From Verrucomicrobiales bacterium (GTDB taxonomy: Bacteria; Verrucomicrobiota; Verrucomicrobiia; Verrucomicrobiales; DEV007): a stretch of 20,548 bases of DNA. The position numbers and the translations under genes are program-made. Numbering within the stretch: the first letter of the stretch is position 1; each line of letters opens with the position of its first letter. Under the pieces are notes generated by a model that saw only the letters and a program-made list of their open reading frames with translations, did no database searches and was not told the DNA's origin. The stretch covers positions 1-20,548 of the forward strand of contig JAKISY010000082.1 in NCBI GenBank assembly GCA_021648365.1, in the 5' to 3' direction. Below are positions 1 to 5,999 of the stretch, piece after piece.

Positions 1-2
1 AA

Positions 3-683
3 CGGCTTCCTCCTGCTGTCGTATTAAAGGAGCTAGAGACGTGGCTGCCTGGGCACCTTTCAAAGACTGCCGACACAGAGTTTCCTCGATTAGTTAAGCT
101 ACTTGAGCTCCTGCCTGAACTCCAGGAATGTCTTGATGATGCGGCAAGGGTCAAAATCAGGCACTTCGTAGAAAATCTGCCAGGAAGCGAAACGGCATCG
201 CTGTTCCCCTCGATTACTGCCGTCGAATTGATTCACGATAGTGTCTCGGTTCTATTGGAGAAGATAACGAAGGACCCCGCTGCTATTGCACGCATGAAGG
301 AAATTTGCGAAGTTTACAGGGCAAGATCAAAGGATATTCCTGGCGAGATTCTCGAATACATTGTTTCGAGCTACGAGTCGGCTCTCAGTTTCGACCAAGC
401 AAACACACTTGGAGAAGATCTGATCATTCCCAACGCGAAGGCATTTTCGAAGGACTTTACCAGACGGATAATCTCGGCTGTGGAAAATGGACAGGTCAAT
501 GGAAGTTTCCAAGTCAGCTCGGTACTGTCAGTTCTAAAACTAGCGGAAATCCTCTCACCGGAAGAGTTTGATGAGTGTCTTTTGAGCACTTCGAAAGCGA
601 CAACATATAGGACTCACCTTCACAATCCACCAGTTCGAGTTACACAGGAGGAGCCATCAACAGCACCTCTTGGAGTCGAGTAA
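3..683 (+). CDS. C-terminal part of an unrecognised protein (cut by window edge)
   Basis: The reading frame is open from base 3 to the TAG at 681-683, giving at least 226 residues. The TTG at 228 is only an internal codon, since the frame stays open without a stop to the window edge, so the true start lies upstream. The visible part looks alpha-helical, with amphipathic leucine-rich segments and no cysteine cluster, membrane segment or nucleotide-binding motif that I can recognise. The last 25 or so residues are polar and proline-rich, like a disordered tail. It sits next to restriction-modification remnants, so it could be the tail of a large defence protein, but this is guilt by association only. 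No function is assigned. Confidence 0.7.
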   Translation, partial: RLPPAVVLKELETWLPGHLSKTADTEFPRLVKLLELLPELQECLDDAARVKIRHFVENLPGSETASLFPSITAVELIHDSVSVLLEKITKDPAAIARMKEICEVYRARSKDIPGEILEYIVSSYESALSFDQANTLGEDLIIPNAKAFSKDFTRRIISAVENGQVNGSFQVSSVLSVLKLAEILSPEEFDECLLSTSKATTYRTHLHNPPVRVTQEEPSTAPLGVE

Positions 684-781
684 TGTCGATAGCTGCAGTT
701 GATTTTCGATTCTGCTCATTTTCGGGTTAAACCTCCTTCCTTATGTCCAACGATTCCTCCGCCGCCATCGTCTCCAAAGTC

Positions 782-811
782 CCTCCTTTGCCAAAGCTAC
801 GGCGGACAGGC
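782..811 (+). repeat. Short repeat inserted in hsdM fragment, copy 1 (30 bp)
   Basis: This segment has no counterpart in the intact hsdM: it splits the codons for SKV and WNY. It starts CCTCCTTTGCC and ends CTACGGCGGACAGGC. It translates as PPLPKLRRTG in the hsdM frame. Confidence 0.8.
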
Positions 812-820
812 TGGAACTAC

Positions 821-853
821 CCTCCTTCGCTCTGCGAGCTACGGCGGACAGGC
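821..853 (+). repeat. Short repeat inserted in hsdM fragment, copy 2 (33 bp)
   Basis: The insertion lies between the codons for WNY and AHV of HsdM. It starts CCTCCTTCGC and ends CTACGGCGGACAGGC, sharing its last 17 bases (GAGCTACGG.. apart from the first two) with copy 1. It translates as PPSLCELRRTG and is in the same phase and orientation as copy 1. Confidence 0.8.
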
Positions 854-961
854 GCCCACGTATTGAAAAATGCAGGCGTTGGGTATGGGGACTATGTGGA
901 GCAAATCACCTATCTGCTCTTTCTAAAATTGGCCGACGAGATGACCGAGCTGGGCTTCGAC

Positions 962-994
962 CCGCCTTCGCCCAAGGGCTACGGACGGGCACGC
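962..994 (+). repeat. Short repeat inserted in hsdM fragment, copy 3 (33 bp, diverged)
   Basis: The insertion lies between the codons for GFD and NPIP of HsdM. It starts CCGCCTTCGCCCAAGGGCTACGG and has drifted at its 3' end. It translates as PPSPKGYGRAR, again in the same phase. Confidence 0.7.
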
Positions 995-1070
995 AATCCC
1001 ATCCCCGACGCTTTTGCCTGGTCCGAGCTGAGTAGTAAGAGCTCTAACAACGATAATTCGAAAATTTAAA

Positions 1071-1108
1071 GTGGCCAAAATGAGCTGTTTTACCCTAGTT
1101 TTGGCCAC
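1071..1108. repeat. Left hairpin flanking the ATPase gene
   Basis: GTGGCCAAAA (1071-1080) and TTTTGGCCAC (1099-1108) form a perfect 10-bp inverted repeat around an 18-nt loop. It ends six bases before the ATPase start codon, so it also forms most of that gene's 5' leader. An equivalent hairpin with the same stem sequence and loop length follows the gene. Confidence 0.85.
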
Positions 1109-1114
1109 CAATAA

Positions 1115-2536
1115 ATGAATTTCATCGCTCGTAAAAAAGAACGCCAACAGCTGGACAGACTGCTGCAAAGTAAGTCAGCAGAGTTTTTTGCTATCTATGG
1201 GAGACGACGAGTCGGTAAAACCTTCCTCATTCGGGAGCACTTTAAAAAGGAAATTTGTTTTGAATTAACAGGCCTGCAACAGGGCAAACTCAACGAGCAG
1301 TTGGCCTATTTCCAAGAAGAATTGGAACGACGAACCAGGGCGGATCAAACCGTCGCTCCCAGCTGGTCGGAGGCCTTCAAGCAGCTTCGACAGCATTTGG
1401 AGAAACTGCGGAGTAAAAAGAAGCGTGTCATTTTTTTAGATGAGATCCCTTGGTTGGATAGTCATCGCTCTGGCTTCAAGAAAGCTCTCGACCATTTTTG
1501 GAACACCTTTCTTTCCCGGGATTCACGCTACATCCTCATTATCAGCGGATCAGCCGCCTCCTGGATTGTCAAAAACGTGATCAATGACAAGGGAGGCCTG
1601 CATAACCGCATCACCGCACCGCCCATGCGGCTCGAGCCGTTCAAGCTAGCCGAGATCGAGGTCTACTTGAAATCGAACCATGTCTCCCTGACGCGCTACG
1701 ACATCATCACTCTGGCGATGGTCATGGGTGGTATCCCCATGTATCTCAAAGACATCGAGCCCGGTCAGCCCGCCGCCCAAGCAATCAAAGAGATCTGCTT
1801 TAGCAAACAGGGCCGACTGCAGAATGAATTTTCGAACCTCTATGGATCGCTTTTCGACAATCCCGAACGGCACTTGGATATAGTCAAAGAACTGGCCAAG
1901 CATCCTCAAGGGTGCACACGCACCCAGCTCATGAAAGCCTACAAATCAGGAGGGCGACTCAGCCGGACACTTTTTGAATTGGAAGAAGCGAGCTTCATCA
2001 CCGTGCACGAACCCTTCGGAGGTAAAAGGAGTGGAGCGGTTTACCGTCTGACAGACGAATACTCACTCTTCTACCTTAAGTGGATCGAGGGCAAAGGGAT
2101 GGCGGGGCAGAACGGCTTTTTTAACACCGAAACTTCCGCATGGAGAGCTTGGAGCGGATACGCCCTTGAGGCGCTGGCATTCAAACACATCGAGCAAATA
2201 CAGAATGCCTTAAAAATCGGAGGCGTCCAGATCACCGCTCACAGTTGGGCGCATCGGAAAAATGCGACCTGGCCGGAAGGTGCCCAAATCGATTTATTAA
2301 TCGATCGTCCCGATAACAGTATCAATCTACTGGAGATAAAATTCTCAAAGTCACCCTTCTCAATCACCAGTAGCTATGCCAAAAACCTACGCAACAAAAT
2401 AGGCACATTTCGTGGCGTCACTAAAACAAGGAAAAACTTGTTTCTCACATTTCTTACAACCCACGGCGTGACTGAAAACAAGTATTCTAAAGAGCTTGTA
2501 AGCAATCAAATCACCACGGATCAACTTTTCCAATGA
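1115..2536 (+). CDS. AAA+ ATPase with C-terminal DUF234-type nuclease-like domain
   Basis: The 473-residue protein matches the bacterial/archaeal predicted ATPase family (COG1672 type). The N-terminal domain shows a Walker A loop GRRRVGKT (residues 29-36), a Walker B strand VIFLDE (105-110) and a sensor-like segment ISGSAASW (143-150). A winged-helix-like middle region follows (about 250-315). The C-terminal part carries an Asp in QIDLLID (393) and LLEIKF with E407-x-K409, the arrangement expected of the PD-(D/E)xK-like fold in DUF234 proteins. Biological roles of this family are poorly known; many genomes carry several copies, which fits a mobile or defence-linked gene. The ATG at 1115 directly follows the left hairpin and no Shine-Dalgarno is visible. 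The family call is firm; the nuclease activity is inferred. Confidence 0.88.
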   Translation: MNFIARKKERQQLDRLLQSKSAEFFAIYGRRRVGKTFLIREHFKKEICFELTGLQQGKLNEQLAYFQEELERRTRADQTVAPSWSEAFKQLRQHLEKLRSKKKRVIFLDEIPWLDSHRSGFKKALDHFWNTFLSRDSRYILIISGSAASWIVKNVINDKGGLHNRITAPPMRLEPFKLAEIEVYLKSNHVSLTRYDIITLAMVMGGIPMYLKDIEPGQPAAQAIKEICFSKQGRLQNEFSNLYGSLFDNPERHLDIVKELAKHPQGCTRTQLMKAYKSGGRLSRTLFELEEASFITVHEPFGGKRSGAVYRLTDEYSLFYLKWIEGKGMAGQNGFFNTETSAWRAWSGYALEALAFKHIEQIQNALKIGGVQITAHSWAHRKNATWPEGAQIDLLIDRPDNSINLLEIKFSKSPFSITSSYAKNLRNKIGTFRGVTKTRKNLFLTFLTTHGVTENKYSKELVSNQITTDQLFQ

Positions 2537-2544
2537 ACCCTATA

Positions 2545-2584
2545 AGTGGCCAAAACTACGCTTTTTTCAGCACTTTTGGCCACT
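2545..2584. repeat. Right hairpin flanking the ATPase gene
   Basis: AGTGGCCAAAA (2545-2555) pairs perfectly over 11 bp with TTTTGGCCACT (2574-2584) around an 18-nt loop. It begins eight bases after the ATPase stop codon and ends 23 bases before the hsdM start. There is no T-tract after the stem, so it does not look like an ordinary terminator. Confidence 0.85.
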
Positions 2585-2607
2585 GATAAACTTGAATTAT
2601 AATCATT

Positions 2608-4125
2608 ATGCCCGACTCATCTTCTATTGTCTCCAAAGTCTGGAACTACGCCCACGTCCTCAAAAATGCAGGGGTCGGTTACGGCGACTACGTCGAACAA
2701 ATCACCTATCTGTTGTTTCTAAAACTCGCCGACGAGATGACCGAGCTGGGCTTCGACAACCCCATCCCGCAAAAATTTGCCTGGTTCGAGCTTTCGAGTA
2801 AGAGCGGCGACGACCTCGAAATCCACTACCGCCACACCCTCGATACTCTCGGCAAAGAGCCCGGCCTGGTCGGCATCATCTTCCGCAAGGCCCAGAACAA
2901 AATTTCCAACCCCTCCGATCTCCAGCGCGTCATCAAGATGATTGCCGACGAGGATTGGTCCGGCATGGACGTCGACATCAAGGGCACCATCTACGAAGGT
3001 CTGCTCGAAAAGACCGCCAGTTCCTCCGACAAGGGCGCCGGCCAATACTTCACCCCGCGCCCGCTGATCCGCGCCATCGTCGACGTCATGGTCCCGAACC
3101 CCGGCCAAGTCATCGGCGACCCCGCCTGCGGCACCGGCGGCTTCCTGCTCGCCGCCCACGACTTCATCAGCGACAACAACAAGCTCAACAAACCACAAGT
3201 CGAGCACCTCAAGACCGAGGCCCTGCGCGGCACCGACATCGTGCCCGGTGTCGTCAGTCTGTGTGCGATGAACCTCTACCTGCACGGCATTCAGAGCCAA
3301 TTCGTTGAAATCCAGACTGGGAAAAAGGACAAAAAGGGAAAGCCGATTGTTGAGACCATTGAGATTCCACCCGTCGACCGCGCTGACGCCCTAGCCCAGC
3401 CCAGTGGCAAGAAGTTCGACATGATCCTCGCCAACCCGCCTTTCGGCAAAAAAGGAGGTTACACCATCGTCGGTGACGACGGCAAGATCAGCACCGAGAA
3501 ACAGGAATACGAGCGCGACGAATTCTGGGCGACCACCAGCAACAAACAGCTCAACTTCCTCCAGCACATCGTCAGTGAACTCAAGATCGGCGGCAGCGCG
3601 GCGGTCGTCCTACCCGACAACGTGCTCTTCGAAGGCGGAGCCGGCGAAACCATCCGCCGCGAGCTGCTCAAGCGCTGCAACGTCCACACCCTGCTGCGCC
3701 TTCCCACAGGCCTCTTTTATGCGCAGGGAGTCAAAGCCAACGTGCTGTTCTTCGAGCGCAAAGCCGCCAGCGAAAAGCCCTGGACCAAAGACCTCTGGAT
3801 CTACGACCTCCGTACCAACCAGCACTTCACCCTAAAAACCAAGCCTCTCTCTACCAAAGACCTGGTAGACTTCATCAAAGTTTACCAGCCCGGCAAACCC
3901 GCGAAGCGCAAGGAGACCGACCATTTTAAGAAATTCACCTACGAACAGATCGTCGCGAGAGACAAAGCCAACCTCGACATTTTCTGGCTAAAAGATGAGT
4001 CTCTTGAAGACACTGAGAACCTGCCTCCGCCAGCCGAACTCGCTGCCGAGATTATTGAGAGTCTCGAAGTCGCACTAGAGGAATTTCGGGGCGTTGAGGA
4101 TGCGCTGGCAACTACCGAAGACTAA
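2608..4125 (+). CDS. hsdM: Type I restriction-modification N6-adenine methyltransferase, apparently orphan
   Basis: The 505-residue protein has the length and layout of HsdM. An N-terminal helical HsdM_N domain (about 5-130, starting IVSKVWNYAHVLKNAG) leads into the methyltransferase domain, which opens with GQYFTPRPLIRAIVD (145-159). The SAM-binding motif I is DPACGTGGF (171-179) and the catalytic motif IV is NPPF (276-279). The C-terminal helix ends in an acidic region typical of the family. In a complete system HsdM dimers combine with the specificity subunit HsdS, and HsdR adds cleavage. Neither hsdS nor hsdR lies downstream; a GNAT-like gene follows after 12 bases. All catalytic motifs are intact, so the enzyme could be active if an HsdS exists elsewhere. 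The ATG at 2608 aligns with the start of the decayed copy at 743. Confidence 0.95.
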   Translation: MPDSSSIVSKVWNYAHVLKNAGVGYGDYVEQITYLLFLKLADEMTELGFDNPIPQKFAWFELSSKSGDDLEIHYRHTLDTLGKEPGLVGIIFRKAQNKISNPSDLQRVIKMIADEDWSGMDVDIKGTIYEGLLEKTASSSDKGAGQYFTPRPLIRAIVDVMVPNPGQVIGDPACGTGGFLLAAHDFISDNNKLNKPQVEHLKTEALRGTDIVPGVVSLCAMNLYLHGIQSQFVEIQTGKKDKKGKPIVETIEIPPVDRADALAQPSGKKFDMILANPPFGKKGGYTIVGDDGKISTEKQEYERDEFWATTSNKQLNFLQHIVSELKIGGSAAVVLPDNVLFEGGAGETIRRELLKRCNVHTLLRLPTGLFYAQGVKANVLFFERKAASEKPWTKDLWIYDLRTNQHFTLKTKPLSTKDLVDFIKVYQPGKPAKRKETDHFKKFTYEQIVARDKANLDIFWLKDESLEDTENLPPPAELAAEIIESLEVALEEFRGVEDALATTED

Positions 4126-4137
4126 CCTTGGCCTGAT

Positions 4138-4590
4138 ATGAACGACTCACTCAACCTTGAGCCAAACTGGGCGGATTCACTACTTGTTATCACTGCCTAC
4201 TACGGATCCAAGCCTGCTAGGTGGATCGGCCAAGCGAAGGGGAGCATCGAAGAGGGCGGGATTTGCTTTCTGGGGGATATTGCCCTGGAGAATGAAATCG
4301 TGGTTCCGGGTGGATTCCTTGGCATGTGTAAGAGGAAAATTCAGATTCGAGGTAATGGATTCGGAAAACAACTTCTCGATCGCTTCGAACAAGAGATGAG
4401 CAAGCATGGTGCCGGGAAGATTCAGGGTAATCTGGTTCCCGAGACAGCGGACAAGCTGGGCTGGTTGATCGGATGGTATCGGGATCTGGGATACGAGTTT
4501 CGTCCGGGTGAGACGGTCGGGGAATGGGCGCCGCCTGACACTGCAGGGATAGTTTCCAAGGTGCTGCCTACTTGCACAAGCATCGATTGA
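4138..4590 (+). CDS. GNAT-like acetyltransferase (putative)
   Basis: The 150-residue protein shows the hallmark of GNAT motif A, RGNGFGKQLL (71-80), matching the (R/Q)GxGxG/A loop that binds acetyl-CoA pyrophosphate, followed by a helix DRFEQEMSKHG. Near the C-terminus WYRDLGYEF (113-121) matches the usual FYxxLGF element of motif B. The N-terminal half is not recognisable beyond beta-strand-like segments. It begins 12 bases after the hsdM stop and is probably co-transcribed, but it is not a normal component of a type I system. The substrate cannot be inferred. The last 20 or so residues lack similarity to the family and may be read-through of a decayed end. Confidence 0.65.
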   Translation: MNDSLNLEPNWADSLLVITAYYGSKPARWIGQAKGSIEEGGICFLGDIALENEIVVPGGFLGMCKRKIQIRGNGFGKQLLDRFEQEMSKHGAGKIQGNLVPETADKLGWLIGWYRDLGYEFRPGETVGEWAPPDTAGIVSKVLPTCTSID

Positions 4591-4618
4591 GATCGCAGAG
4601 AGTCGTAGGGGGCAGGGA

Positions 4619-4661
4619 AATATTCTTGCAATCTTGATCCTGAGAATCGAAAACGAAGACC
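4619..4661 (+). repeat. 43-bp dispersed repeat, copy 1
   Basis: It matches 4921-4963 at 37 of 43 positions without gaps, beginning AATATTCTTGCAAT and ending CGAAGACC. The internal inverted repeat seen in copy 2 is partly eroded here. Confidence 0.8.
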
Positions 4662-4866
4662 ATGCTTCGCGGGGAGAAGGCAGGGGACGGTGATATCCTC
4701 TGATTCTAAAAACCCCCTAATTCAAGGCCTACGACTTGCCTACGAGCGAAGCTCTGATATTGCCTTAATAAACACCTTGAAGACTGGTAAATAATCATAA
4801 ATCCGCCAAGCCAACTTTGCCACATGCATTTTCGGGAGATCGCGCTTAATTTTCTCATTATCCTTT

Positions 4867-4897
4867 GTTTTCCCGCGCGAGAAAACTTGCTTTTTTT
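4867..4897 (+). terminator. Weak terminator-like hairpin
   Basis: GTTTTC (4867-4872) pairs with GAAAAC (4881-4886) around an 8-nt CG-rich loop, and a run of seven T follows at 4891-4897. The stem is short and AT-rich and lies 277 bases beyond the GNAT-like gene, so function is uncertain. Confidence 0.3.
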
Positions 4898-4920
4898 AGA
4901 AAAGAAAAAAGGGGCTGGAG

Positions 4921-4963
4921 AATATTATTGCAATTTTGATCAGGAGAATCAAAATCGAAGACC
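4921..4963 (+). repeat. 43-bp dispersed repeat, copy 2, with intact hairpin
   Basis: This is the second copy of the repeat at 4619. It contains a perfect 8-bp inverted repeat, ATTTTGAT (4933-4940) and ATCAAAAT (4948-4955), around a 7-nt loop. Confidence 0.8.
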
Positions 4964-5003
4964 TTACTAGAATAGGGGCAGTAGGCTGGCAAAAGTTGAT
5001 AGG

Positions 5004-5080
5004 CGACAGCTCTCTACGGGGGCTGTCGAATGGTCAGGAGGCGGGCTCCGGAAGGCACGCAGGAGCGAGCCCCTCCATAG
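5004..5080. repeat. Heavily base-paired segment with two stem-loops
   Basis: CGACAGC (5004-5010) pairs with GCTGTCG (5022-5028). Just downstream, a GGAGGCGGGCTC-type arm at about 5037-5048 faces GAGCCCCTCC at about 5066-5075. This looks like a folded repeat unit rather than coding DNA. I cannot assign it to a known RNA family. Confidence 0.45.
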
Positions 5081-5182
5081 AGGGTTTTGGGGCGCTACTG
5101 TGGGGCTACGTTTGAGTAGATTTGAAGCGGGGATTCACAACGGGCTTGATTTTTTCCCAATGTAGATTAGTTTGGTCTCGTA

Positions 5183-5209
5183 CTAGAAAAACTGTAATGG
5201 TTTTTCTAG
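5183..5209. promoter_or_regulatory. Perfect 10-bp inverted repeat just upstream of ssrA
   Basis: CTAGAAAAAC (5183-5192) and GTTTTTCTAG (5200-5209) are exact inverted repeats around a 7-nt spacer. The element ends 13 bases before the mature tmRNA 5' end. It could be an operator, part of the tmRNA precursor leader, or a terminator for upstream transcription; I cannot choose between these. Confidence 0.45.
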
Positions 5210-5221
5210 CTCTGGGCGACT

Positions 5222-5579
5222 GGGGGTGTCTTGGTTTCGACTGATAGTTTGAAACACGGACTGCATGTCGAGGTTGATCGGTTGGCCTCGTAAAAAGCCG
5301 ATTAAAACAAATAAAAGCAAACGAAGAACCTGAACTTGCATTGGCAGCTTAATTAAGTTGTCCGCCATTTACCCGATGTCTACTGAGGTGAACGGTGCAA
5401 AAAGAGTAGACTGGTTAGAAGGCCGGGTGTCCGGGCTAACTAACGAGAGGTTACAGGGCAATCGGAGAGTTCGCATTCTGTCGGCCGAAGTCGGCTTTCC
5501 TAGATTAAAAGACCGAATATTCATGTAGACGTTCGTGCAGATGGTTATTAGGACAGGGGTTCGACTCCCCTCACCTCCA
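5222..5579 (+). ncRNA. ssrA: Transfer-messenger RNA
   Basis: The 358-nt gene encodes a one-piece tmRNA that rescues stalled ribosomes with SmpB and adds a degradation tag. The 5' end GGGGGTG pairs over 7 bp (one G-U) with CACCTCC at 5572-5578, with A5579 as discriminator; CCA is not encoded. The conserved TGG-TTTCGAC block follows the 5' arm. A T-arm is formed by AGGGG (5555-5559) and CCCCT (5567-5571) around TTCGACT. The tag frame starts at GCA 5317 and ends at TAA 5352. The internal region 5353-5550 has room for the usual pseudoknots. There is no T-rich terminator; instead a 23-bp hairpin overlaps the 3' end. Confidence 0.97.
5317..5352 (+). other. tmRNA proteolysis-tag reading frame
   Basis: The codons from GCA (5317) to TAA (5350-5352) read ANEEPELALAA. 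The resume codon GCA-AAC and the ALAA ending match the standard tmRNA tag layout; the ending is the signal read by ClpXP/ClpAP-type proteases in the family. Confidence 0.93.
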
Positions 5580-5654
5580 GCCTTCGCCAAGGCTACGGCT
5601 GGCAAGCCGTGGTCTTGGCGAAGGCTGCCCGCCGTAGCCTTGGCGAAGGAGGGC
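5578..5654. repeat. Palindromic repeat left of the GIY-YIG gene, abutting ssrA
   Basis: Bases 5578-5600 and 5605-5627 form a 23-bp stem (two G-T pairs) closed by the loop GGCA. A further 28 bases (5627-5654) contain the reverse complement of the CCTTCGCCAAGGCTACGGC unit. Bases 5583-5634 are identical to 5931-5982. The hairpin uses the last two bases of ssrA as its outermost pairs. Confidence 0.88.
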
Positions 5655-5674
5655 TATTGAAACAAGAGAATGTG

Positions 5675-5929
5675 ATGCATTACGTTTATCTCATGCGAAG
5701 TGTAGCAAACCCAAGTCAGACCTACGTCGGTATGACATCTGACTTGAAGGCAAGATTAAAGAAGCACAATGAGGGAGGAGCTTTGCACACATCTAAATTC
5801 AAGCCTTGGGAGCTGGAAGTTTACGTAGCATTCAAAAGTCGAGTGCGCGCGGCGGCTTTTGAATTATATTTGAAAAGCGGATCAGGTAGAGCTTTTTCGA
5901 AGAGGCATCTTTGGGAAGATGAGGATTGA
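5675..5929 (+). CDS. Small single-domain GIY-YIG nuclease (UPF0213/COG2827-like)
   Basis: The 84-residue protein is nearly all GIY-YIG domain. YVYL (3-6) stands for the GIY motif and TYVGMTSDLKARLKKHN (16-32) contains the YIG-like YVG with R27 and H31 as catalytic candidates. E63 in AAAFELYLKSGSGRAF is the likely metal-binding glutamate. The frame extends upstream to 5609, but those 22 residues are translated repeat DNA, so I place the start at ATG 5675. Free-standing proteins of this size are widespread and mostly uncharacterised; UvrC and some restriction enzymes share the fold. Identical 52-bp repeats flank the gene on both sides, the right copy beginning at base 5931 right after the stop codon. 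Confidence 0.85.
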   Translation: MHYVYLMRSVANPSQTYVGMTSDLKARLKKHNEGGALHTSKFKPWELEVYVAFKSRVRAAAFELYLKSGSGRAFSKRHLWEDED

Positions 5930-5930
5930 G

Positions 5931-5999
5931 TTCGCCAAGGCTACGGCTGGCAAGCCGTGGTCTTGGCGAAGGCTGCCCGCCGAAACCTTGACGAAGCTG
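5931..5999. repeat. Palindromic repeat right of the GIY-YIG gene
   Basis: The first 52 bases (5931-5982) are identical to 5583-5634, and the next ~17 match with a few changes. The outer 5 bp of the left stem are missing, so the hairpin here is about 18 bp. It starts immediately after the GIY-YIG stop codon. Confidence 0.88.

Larger units (their letters stand above)
743..1069 (+). pseudogene. Truncated type I methyltransferase (HsdM) N-terminal fragment with three repeat insertions
   Basis: The 108-residue frame aligns with the first ~70 residues of the intact HsdM at 2608: shared blocks include IVSKV, WNY, the run from HVLKNAGVGYGDY through ADEMTELGFD, and ELSSKS. The alignment is broken by three insertions of 30, 33 and 33 bp (782-811, 821-853, 962-994) that all keep the frame and read as PPxP..LRRTG-like peptides. 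Nucleotide differences from the intact copy are mostly at third positions, so this is a diverged paralogue rather than a recent duplicate. Homology fades at about 1065, where the hairpin of the ATPase cassette begins. The whole methyltransferase domain is absent, so it cannot methylate DNA. Whether the fragment is translated is unknown; no convincing ribosome binding site precedes the ATG. Confidence 0.8.
1071..2584 (+). mobile_element. Candidate ATPase cassette bounded by matching hairpins
   Basis: A single gene is bracketed by two hairpins that share the GTGGCCAAAA/TTTTGGCCAC stem and an 18-nt loop of different sequence. The left boundary coincides with the point where the hsdM fragment stops matching the intact hsdM, and the right hairpin lies just before the intact hsdM. 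This arrangement suggests a unit that inserted into, or recombined at, a methyltransferase gene. No transposase is present and no target-site duplication is obvious. An alternative is that the hairpins are a leader control element and a terminator of the ATPase gene. Confidence 0.4.
4591..5182. other. Gene-free stretch with repeats and secondary structure
   Basis: I see no credible protein gene here. The stretch holds two copies of a 43-bp hairpin repeat, a weak terminator-like hairpin, and a strongly paired segment at 5004-5080, all listed separately. The composition is uneven, with an AT-rich part around 4840-4960 and a GC-rich part at 5010-5110. Confidence 0.6.
5578..5999 (+). mobile_element. 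Candidate GIY-YIG/palindromic repeat element at the ssrA 3' end
   Basis: One small nuclease gene lies between two copies of a palindromic repeat, with the left copy starting exactly at the tmRNA 3' end. The layout resembles REP elements flanking a RAYT transposase, but with a GIY-YIG nuclease in that position. Mobility is inferred from arrangement and from the presence of shorter relatives of the repeat inserted in the hsdM fragment. Confidence 0.4.

Noticed and set aside
782..853. CRISPR-like repeat pair
   Set aside because: The two units are 9 bases apart, only partly alike and translated in frame; there is no array, no regular spacer and no cas gene.
2719..3300. 193-residue minus-strand frame within hsdM
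   Set aside because: It is a shadow of the GC-rich hsdM codons, with low-complexity Val/Ala/Gly composition and no family features; hsdM has all its motifs.
5183..5605. Two minus-strand frames (5183-5368 and 5369-5605) that could be called as small proteins
   Set aside because: They lie antisense to the tmRNA and are artefacts of its base-paired sequence; the tmRNA ends, T-arm and tag frame explain this DNA.
5609..5674. 22-residue N-terminal extension of the GIY-YIG protein
   Set aside because: These codons are the palindromic repeat; the domain begins at ATG 5675, so the extension is probably not part of the protein.
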